A stretch of 44,288 nt of DNA from Candidatus Zixiibacteriota bacterium (GTDB taxonomy: Bacteria; Zixibacteria; MSB-5A5; DG-27): assembly GCA_030605835.1 (NCBI GenBank), contig JAUWHO010000038.1, positions 1-44,288 on the forward strand, in the 5' to 3' direction. This document shows, piece after piece, positions 39,025 through 44,288 of this stretch. How positions within the stretch are numbered: position 1 is the first letter of the stretch; each line of letters begins with the position of its first letter. Under the pieces are notes generated by a model. It searched no databases. It was given only the letters and a program-made list of their open reading frames with translations, and was not told the origin of the DNA. The translations under genes and the position numbers were made by a program.

Positions 39025-40719
39025 ATGAGCGTGAAATCACAGATAGTCGTGACGGCTGTTGTCTTAGCATTGCTTTTGAATTTGGGCATCTTATCGGCCA
39101 ACGCCCAGCTGCCTGTTAAGGCGCCGCGGTTACCAGAAAAGCAAGGAGATCTGCCTCCCCGGACCGGTTTTGTTCCACCTCCGATGGATCTCTCCCATTT
39201 GACTGGGGAGAAGTTGCCGGAGAGGTTTGAAACCTTAGTGCTCCCGATCCGGTGGGATTGGCGAGAGCAGGGCAAGGTCACTTCCGTTAAGGACCAGGAT
39301 ACTTGCGGGTCCTGCTATGCGTTTGCTGCAGTGGCCAACATCGAATCCAAGATGTTAATGGATGGCGCTGGCACCTCTGACTTTTCCGAGAACAATGCCA
39401 AGGAGTGCAACTGGTATGGGACCAGTTGCGACGGCGGCAACTACACCAAAATGGCAAGCTGGTTTTCCAAAGAGGGCACCGTGCTGGAGTCGTGTGATCC
39501 TTATGTCCCTTGGGACACCACCTGCAAATCAACATGCACCTATACGAAGACTTTGCTGGACTGGAGGATCATTTCCGGGAACAGCGTTCCCAGCATAAGC
39601 GTTCTTCAGAATTACATATACGCCTATGGGTCTGTATATACCTCTCTGTACGCTGGTGACGCTAACGACGCCAGCTGGTGGAGCGAATTCTCCAGCTATA
39701 ACGGTTCATATACGCTCTATTACACCGGCAGCTGGACACCCAATCACGCGGTGTTGATTGTTGGCTGGGACGACACCCTCTCTCACGCAGGTGGGTACGG
39801 GGCCTGGATTGTCAAGAACAGTTGGGGCACCAGCTGGGGTGGGACTTGTGGTTACGGCTCTGAAGATGGCTATTTTACCATAGCCTATGGCTCCGCCAGC
39901 ATCGGGAAGTACTCCTCCTATATGCATGACTGGCAGAACTACGACCAGAACGGAGAGATATTGTATTACGATGAGGGTGGCTGGACAGACAATTGGGGTT
40001 ACAGTGACGTGACCGCATGGGGGCTGTGCAAATTCGTCCCGGCCTCAACGAGTTACCTCAGCAGGGTGGAGTTCTGGACGAACGATACCACCACCGATAT
40101 TGATGTTTACGTCTACGACGATTTCGATGGATCGAACCTTAGTAACTTGCTGACGAGTAAACTAAACACCAGCTATGATGAGGCCGGCTACCATTCGGTG
40201 ACCTTAGATTCACCCCCTCAGATTGCGGGCGGCAACGATGTCTATGCAGTCGTCAAATTCACGAATTCAAGCTACCTATACCCTCTCGTGGCCGATGGTA
40301 TAGGTCCAAACGAGACCGGGATTACCTATATAAGCAGTAGCGGCAGTAACGGCTCCTGGTATGACCTCGGAGCAGGCCAAAGTCAGGACATAGCTATCCG
40401 GGTTCGTATGACCGCATATTCCGGCGTAAATACCGAGAGTCTTCTGGAGTTCCCGGAATCCTTCATCGTAACGCAAAACTATCCCAACCCCTTCAACGCC
40501 GGGACGACTATCGAGTACGAATTGCCCTTGAGCTGCGATGTCACCATCCACATCTATGATTTGCTCGGACGTGAAGTTGAGGCTCTCGTCAACAGAGACG
40601 AGAAAGCCGGCCATCACCAGATCGACTGGAATCCCCCTGACATTCCTTCGGGGATTTACTTCTACAAGGTTCAGGCCGGGGAATTCACAGCGACCATGAA
40701 GATGTTGCTTTTGAAATGA
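39025..40719 (+). CDS. Papain-like (C1A) cysteine protease with T9SS sorting tail
   Basis: 564 residues. A signal peptide (about 1-28, ending ANAQ) is followed by a short pro-segment and the C1A domain (about 72-300). The active site is complete: Gln91 (VKDQD), Cys97 (CGSCYAF), His241 (NHAVLIVGWDD) and Asn265 (VKNSWGTSWG). CDGGN and the surrounding cysteines supply disulfides usual in the family. A beta-sandwich of about 170 residues follows (YYDEGGWTDNWGY...; FVPASTSYLSRVEFWTNDT). The last 80 residues are a type A sorting tail (NYPNPFNAGTTIEYELP, IYDLLGREVEAL, PSGIYFYKVQAGEF, MKMLLLK). GGGAGGTTGAG precedes the ATG, and a strong terminator follows. It is predicted to be exported and released or anchored at the cell surface through the type IX system. 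Confidence 0.93.
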   Translation: MSVKSQIVVTAVVLALLLNLGILSANAQLPVKAPRLPEKQGDLPPRTGFVPPPMDLSHLTGEKLPERFETLVLPIRWDWREQGKVTSVKDQDTCGSCYAFAAVANIESKMLMDGAGTSDFSENNAKECNWYGTSCDGGNYTKMASWFSKEGTVLESCDPYVPWDTTCKSTCTYTKTLLDWRIISGNSVPSISVLQNYIYAYGSVYTSLYAGDANDASWWSEFSSYNGSYTLYYTGSWTPNHAVLIVGWDDTLSHAGGYGAWIVKNSWGTSWGGTCGYGSEDGYFTIAYGSASIGKYSSYMHDWQNYDQNGEILYYDEGGWTDNWGYSDVTAWGLCKFVPASTSYLSRVEFWTNDTTTDIDVYVYDDFDGSNLSNLLTSKLNTSYDEAGYHSVTLDSPPQIAGGNDVYAVVKFTNSSYLYPLVADGIGPNETGITYISSSGSNGSWYDLGAGQSQDIAIRVRMTAYSGVNTESLLEFPESFIVTQNYPNPFNAGTTIEYELPLSCDVTIHIYDLLGREVEALVNRDEKAGHHQIDWNPPDIPSGIYFYKVQAGEFTATMKMLLLK

Positions 40720-40740
40720 CGTTCTCGATATCACCGGGTA

Positions 40741-40770
40741 AAGGGAGCCGTTAAGGCTCCCTTTTTTGTT
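40741..40770 (+). terminator. Intrinsic terminator of the papain-like protease gene
   Basis: AAGGGAGCC (40741-40749), loop GTTAA and GGCTCCCTT (40755-40763) form a perfect nine-pair stem leading into TTTTTTGTTTGG. It begins 22 bases after the stop. Confidence 0.92.
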
Positions 40771-40858
40771 TGGCCACGCTCGAAGGAATCTCATTGGAGT
40801 TGAGGATTATGAGCTTGGATGTCCGGGCGACACTATAGTTGCTCTCGTGAATGATGGC

Positions 40859-41338
40859 TTATTTACCAGTCCAGACGTCCAACAGGGCTTCAATTCTCTT
40901 CGCCTCTTCAGGAATCACTATCTCTGGGACCACTATCAGCTCCCGGGCCCGTTCAACGAGCTTTAGCTCCATGGCTGATTTGTCCTGCCAGTCCCTCAAA
41001 TAGGAATCCTGAATTCGCAGGAATGCCGATACCACCAGATAGGCATCATCAAGGTAGCCGAACAGACCATGTTCTTCTTCGGGGAGGTAGTCGTCTGGAT
41101 TGTATATGTAGGTTATGATGTGACCGCTGAGTTTTTTCGCTTCCGAGGGCAATGATTTATCTTTCCAGTAGTCACTCAGCTGCTGCAATGCCGGCGGTAG
41201 CAGGAAGATGAACTCCTTTATGGCTTTTACTTGCTCTTCAGTGGCTCTGCCGCCCAGATGTTTCTCAACCGATTCACGAAAACCGCGCTCATCTTCCCTT
41301 GCCAGTGTTCTTAGTTGATCGGCCAGTGCTTTCAGCAT
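40859..41338 (-). CDS. DUF1232 (YkvA-like) family protein
   Basis: 159 residues. The DUF1232 core is KKLSGHIITYIYNPDDYLPEEEHGLFGYLDDAYLVVSAFLR (about 69-108 in outline), where the words NPDDYLP and GYLDDAYLV are diagnostic. The rest is helical and charged, with no signal peptide. GGAGG stands six bases upstream of the ATG. The family is widespread, often membrane-associated and of unknown function; this member lacks an obvious transmembrane helix. It lies on the same strand as the antiporter gene upstream, 273 bases away. Confidence 0.8.
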   Translation of the reverse strand: MLKALADQLRTLAREDERGFRESVEKHLGGRATEEQVKAIKEFIFLLPPALQQLSDYWKDKSLPSEAKKLSGHIITYIYNPDDYLPEEEHGLFGYLDDAYLVVSAFLRIQDSYLRDWQDKSAMELKLVERARELIVVPEIVIPEEAKRIEALLDVWTGK

Positions 41339-41554
41339 CTGAGACCTCCGAACTGAGTGCTGCCGACTAATCCATCGAGCGACCGAAGGAGTTACCCTGG
41401 TGCCTGAAATATATGGATCTTCTTACCAATAGGCAATCGAAAAGCTTTTCATCGGAGTGAGACGTAGGTATGTGGTATCCGGTCTCGTTTGATACTCATC
41501 CGGGCCGACGCTGGCCGCTGAGGCCGGCTGATGTGGGGGTGAGTTCTCTTCTCA

Positions 41555-41582
41555 ATACCCGGAGGGTTTGACCCTCGGCCAC
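41555..41582 (-). terminator. Weak hairpin downstream of the antiporter gene
   Basis: CGAGGGT / ACCCTCCG around a CAA loop on the minus strand, about 35 bases past the antiporter stop. There is no T-run after it, so termination by this element alone is doubtful. Confidence 0.3.
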
Positions 41583-41611
41583 TAAGCGGCACTGTTGTTC
41601 TCCTCTCCGGC

Positions 41612-43315
41612 TTATGCTGTTTTCTCCTGGCGAAGACTGCGAATTCGGGAAAGATGCACCGCAACCTGTTCGGGATCGACCTGGTGTCTGTTCAGTGTGC
41701 GGGAGACGACCTCCACGGCGGCTTCTATCTCGGCCGCTATTATCTCGTTAGCGCCAGCTTTGAGGAGAGGCCTGATATCGAGCTGGTAGCTTGCGCGAAC
41801 GACAATATGCAGATTTGGGGCGAGGCTGCGGGCGGCCTTGACGGCGCGCTGGTTAGCATCGGGGTCATTGATAAGCAACACCAGCTCCCCTGCATTTGCT
41901 GCCCGTAGGCACTCCAACACTTCGAGACTTGTGATATCGCAGAAGTAGGCCGGCTCCCCCCTGGAAACAGCGTTGCGCACGTTCTCCACATTCAGCTCCG
42001 CTATCACATAGGGAATTCCGTTCTGCCTCAAAGCCTGCGCCAGCTGTTGACCGGCAAGGCCGTAACCACCTATGATGACGTGGTCGTGCATGGTGCGGAC
42101 CTCCTCGGCAGCATCCTCGGCGGTGGACACTTTAAGCAGTCGAGTGAGAACCTGTATCTTTCCCACTCCAGCTGCAAGGTGCGGTCCTAGGGACAGGCCG
42201 AAGGGAGTCACAAACATAGAGAGAACCGCCACCACCACCAAGTTGCCCGCCAGATGGTCTGTAACCAGACCTGTTGTCTGAGCACCGCGCACCAGTATGA
42301 AGGAGAACTCCCCGACCTGTGCCAATGCAGCCGCTGCCAGCACGCACACCCTAAGCGGCAAACGCATTATCATCGCCGTTATGAAAACCAGACCGGACTT
42401 GCCCGCAAGAACTGCCATAAGCAAAATCAAAATGGGGATAATGTTTTCCAAGATGGCGCCGAGGTCGAGCAGCATGCCTATAGAAACAAAGAATATACTG
42501 GTGAACACATCTCGAAACGATATCAGATCTGCGAGGGCTTGATGGCGATACTCGCTCCCGGCCACTACCAACCCCGCGAGGAAGGCCCCCAGGGCAAGCG
42601 GGATGCCGCAGATCGATAAGACCCAGGCGGTGCCTATGGACACAAGCAAAACCGCTACAACGAAGAGATTTCGCTGCCGGGTCTTTGCTATCAGACGCAG
42701 CGCTTGAGGGACGATAAGACGTGCCGCGAGTAGAACACCGGCAAGAATCGCCACCGTCCGCAGCAACGCGCTAAACAGATTCTGAGCAGGAGGTCCCAAA
42801 CCACTCAAAAGTGGGATTGCCAGCATCATCGGCACAACAGAGAGATCCTGGAAAACAAGTATCCCCAAGGTTAGGCGCCCGTGGGGGGCGTCCAATTCAC
42901 CACGTGCTTCCAACCCTCGAAGGACGATAGCCGTACTGGAGATGGCAATCACAAAACCGATAAACAGCGCCAGGTTGGGGGGATAGCCCAGAAGTCGACA
43001 AACGGCGAAGGTGGCTGCTGCGGTCAATCCAACCTGTAGTGCACCCCCAACCAAAACCGGCCACCAGAGACGTCGCAATCGCTCAAGCGAGATCTCCAAG
43101 CCAATCCCAAACAACAGAAGGGCTACGCCGGTCTCTGCCAGGACCTCAACCTGATGAACGTCATCGATCAAACCGAAGCCCCGAGGACCCACGAGAATGC
43201 CGGCTAAGATGAACCCTGCGATGGATGGAATCTTGAGTCTGTGGAGCGCGGTTACGACCACGACCGCAACCGCAAATATCACCACCAGGTCTCGTAGATA
43301 AGGGATGTCATTCAT
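41612..43315 (-). CDS. CPA2-family cation/proton antiporter with TrkA-N domain (KefB/YbaL-like)
   Basis: 567 residues from the ATG at 43315; a TTG six codons upstream is the alternative. About twelve to thirteen helices fill residues 1-390: LKIPSIAGFILAGILVGPRGFG, ETGVALLLFGIGLEISLERL, IGFVIAISSTAIVLRGLE, LGILVFQDLSVVPMMLAIPLL (the QD pair of CPA2 ion sites), SIFFVSIGMLLDLGAIL. A cytosolic RCK/TrkA-N domain follows at about 412-530, with nucleotide-binding HVIIGGYGLAGQQLAQAL and the acidic end VIAELN. There is no TrkA-C domain. It is a likely K+/H+ or Na+/H+ exchanger gated by NAD(H) or another ligand. It is divergent from the peptidase gene at 43728. Confidence 0.93.
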   Translation of the reverse strand: MNDIPYLRDLVVIFAVAVVVVTALHRLKIPSIAGFILAGILVGPRGFGLIDDVHQVEVLAETGVALLLFGIGLEISLERLRRLWWPVLVGGALQVGLTAAATFAVCRLLGYPPNLALFIGFVIAISSTAIVLRGLEARGELDAPHGRLTLGILVFQDLSVVPMMLAIPLLSGLGPPAQNLFSALLRTVAILAGVLLAARLIVPQALRLIAKTRQRNLFVVAVLLVSIGTAWVLSICGIPLALGAFLAGLVVAGSEYRHQALADLISFRDVFTSIFFVSIGMLLDLGAILENIIPILILLMAVLAGKSGLVFITAMIMRLPLRVCVLAAAALAQVGEFSFILVRGAQTTGLVTDHLAGNLVVVAVLSMFVTPFGLSLGPHLAAGVGKIQVLTRLLKVSTAEDAAEEVRTMHDHVIIGGYGLAGQQLAQALRQNGIPYVIAELNVENVRNAVSRGEPAYFCDITSLEVLECLRAANAGELVLLINDPDANQRAVKAARSLAPNLHIVVRASYQLDIRPLLKAGANEIIAAEIEAAVEVVSRTLNRHQVDPEQVAVHLSRIRSLRQEKTA

Positions 43316-43727
43316 ACAGCAAGACCGTCGCAACCAGAACTGATTTTTAGAAGTGACGTTGAGCTGGCCATCAGGCCTCGCGCCTAATAGAAGGAGTCAG
43401 AAGCGCGATGTCAAACAAAATCTACACAAGCAATAGGGTGTTTGCACAGATTACCCCGTTTCTCGCAGGAAACCGGAATGAACTTCCAGCGGGGCTTACC
43501 AGAGTCGCCGATGCTGTCTGTCGACGCGCACTCAAAGCCTGACAGTTTGGGTCAAGTAATGACCGCAAAAGGATTTGTGCCTCTTCTTTAACCTTGACAG
43601 ACGGGGAAGAATTGGCTATATTTGAATTTCGTCAGGTTATCTACGACGACAATACATTTGTACAAATGCTTTCTCATCTGACAGTCGCAATATCGGAAAA
43701 GGCAAACTCACGATGTCTGGAGGAAAC
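43316..43727. other. Divergent intergenic region with a consensus promoter
   Basis: About 410 bases. It holds the strong plus-strand promoter described separately and, at about 43530-43558, ACTCAAAGCCTGACAGTTT, a possible diverged module A repeat. No gene frame is convincing. Confidence 0.4.
43594..43622 (+). promoter_or_regulatory. Consensus promoter of the C1-type peptidase at 43728
   Basis: TTGACA (43594-43599), 17-base spacer, TATATT (43617-43622). The -35 is perfect and the -10 is five of six. The predicted leader is about 100 nt. Confidence 0.7.
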
Positions 43728-44288
43728 ATGAAGAAGACTGAATTGTTTGCTGTCGTGTGTCTCTTGGCCCTCACGACCGGCATCTCGCTCGCGGATCCGC
43801 CGAGTCAATTTGACTTGCGCAACGTCGGCGGCCAGAACTACGTGACCTCAGTCAAAAGCCAGCAAGGGGGCACCTGCTGGACCCATGGGGCCATGGCGGC
43901 CATGGAAGGGAACCTGCTCATGACCGGCAACTGGGCCGCCGCCGGTGAGGTTGGGGAGCCCAATCTGGCAGAGTATCATCTGGACTGGTGGAACGGTTTC
44001 AACCAGTTCTACAATGGCGACCTCGACCCTCCCACCGGTAATGGATTGGAGGTGCACTATGGTGGTGACTACATGGTGACTTCAGCCTATCTCAGCCGCA
44101 GTGAGGGGGCGGTTCGGGACATCGATGGGCAATCCTACAACACTCCTCCGGAGAGGTACCTTCCGAGTTACCACTACTATTATCCCCGAGAGATCGAGTG
44201 GTATGTGGCCGGGTCTGACCTGAGCAACATCAACACCATCAAGGAGAAGATCATGAGCGAGGGGGTGATGGGGACCTGCATGTGTTAC
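43728..44288 (+). CDS. Exported papain-like (C1 family) peptidase, N-terminal part only
   Basis: At least 187 residues; the frame is open at the right edge. GGAGGAAAC directly before the ATG gives a firm start. The signal peptide is [22 protein letters not shown], with cleavage about residue 22. The mature start [35 protein letters not shown] condenses the C1 pattern: Gln upstream in SQQGGT, and Cys50 in GTCWTHGA in place of the standard [18 protein letters not shown] and [20 protein letters not shown] follow, as in secreted C1 peptidases of FCB bacteria. By comparison with 39025 it probably ends in a sorting tail beyond the window. The catalytic His and Asn are not yet reached. Confidence 0.88.
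   Translation, partial: MKKTELFAVVCLLALTTGISLADPPSQFDLRNVGGQNYVTSVKSQQGGTCWTHGAMAAMEGNLLMTGNWAAAGEVGEPNLAEYHLDWWNGFNQFYNGDLDPPTGNGLEVHYGGDYMVTSAYLSRSEGAVRDIDGQSYNTPPERYLPSYHYYYPREIEWYVAGSDLSNINTIKEKIMSEGVMGTCMCY

Overview
The window reads as a chromosomal segment of a Gram-negative bacterium, probably from the FCB side of the tree (Zixibacteria/KSB1-like candidate phyla are my best guess; this is inference, not a database result). Three complete secreted proteins end in the FlgD-like/type IX secretion (T9SS type A) sorting tail (PNPFN ... VYDLLGR ... SGxYFY ... KMLLLK). The window also holds outer-membrane beta-barrels, a TolC homologue, lipoprotein signals and mostly good Shine-Dalgarno sites. 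No rRNA, tRNA, CRISPR array, insertion sequence or phage gene was recognised.

Layout. 3-3733: an unrecognised protein with a possible GNAT-like core, a low-GC secreted protein behind a strong sigma70-type promoter, and a predicted lipoprotein of the MTA/SAH nucleosidase (PNP/UDP) family. 3994-11437, minus strand: a Cu(I)/Ag(I)-type efflux operon in the order Cys-rich exported protein, TolC-like channel, CusB-like adaptor, CusA-like pump. 11849-16972, plus strand: a SnoaL-like lipoprotein, a small repeat-bearing exported protein and a large C25 (gingipain-type) peptidase with a sorting tail. 17366-19290: an AT-rich AbiEi/AbiEii-type toxin-antitoxin pair with a palindromic operator over its promoter. 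19631-19726: the decayed tail of a T9SS cargo gene.

20020-23765 is the most interesting locus. It is a tight four-gene operon: an MttB-family methyltransferase, a protein like the reactivation domain of cobalamin-dependent methionine synthase, a corrinoid protein, and a homocysteine S-methyltransferase. Together these are the modules of MetH on separate chains, with the folate module missing and an MttB-type demethylase in its place. The inferred role is to move a methyl group from a quaternary amine or similar donor through the corrinoid to homocysteine, without tetrahydrofolate.

23896-28570, minus strand: an envelope trio of RND/MMPL exporter, LolA-like periplasmic carrier and outer-membrane barrel. 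28822-30610: a DUF89 protein and a small outer-membrane protein. 30729-32486, minus: a T9SS-tailed secreted protein with its own terminator. 32893-38563, plus: a nucleotidyltransferase-fold protein, an FAH-family hydrolase, a DUF2723 membrane protein, a CGGC-domain protein, a PLP aminotransferase and a small zinc-ribbon protein. 39025-40719: a T9SS-tailed papain-like protease. 40859-43315, minus: a DUF1232/YkvA-like protein and a CPA2 cation/proton antiporter. 43728 to the end: a second papain-like peptidase, cut by the window edge.

Several intergenic spacers carry diverged copies of two short dispersed repeats, called A and B here. They often lie 3' of genes in the gene's orientation and near terminator-like hairpins.
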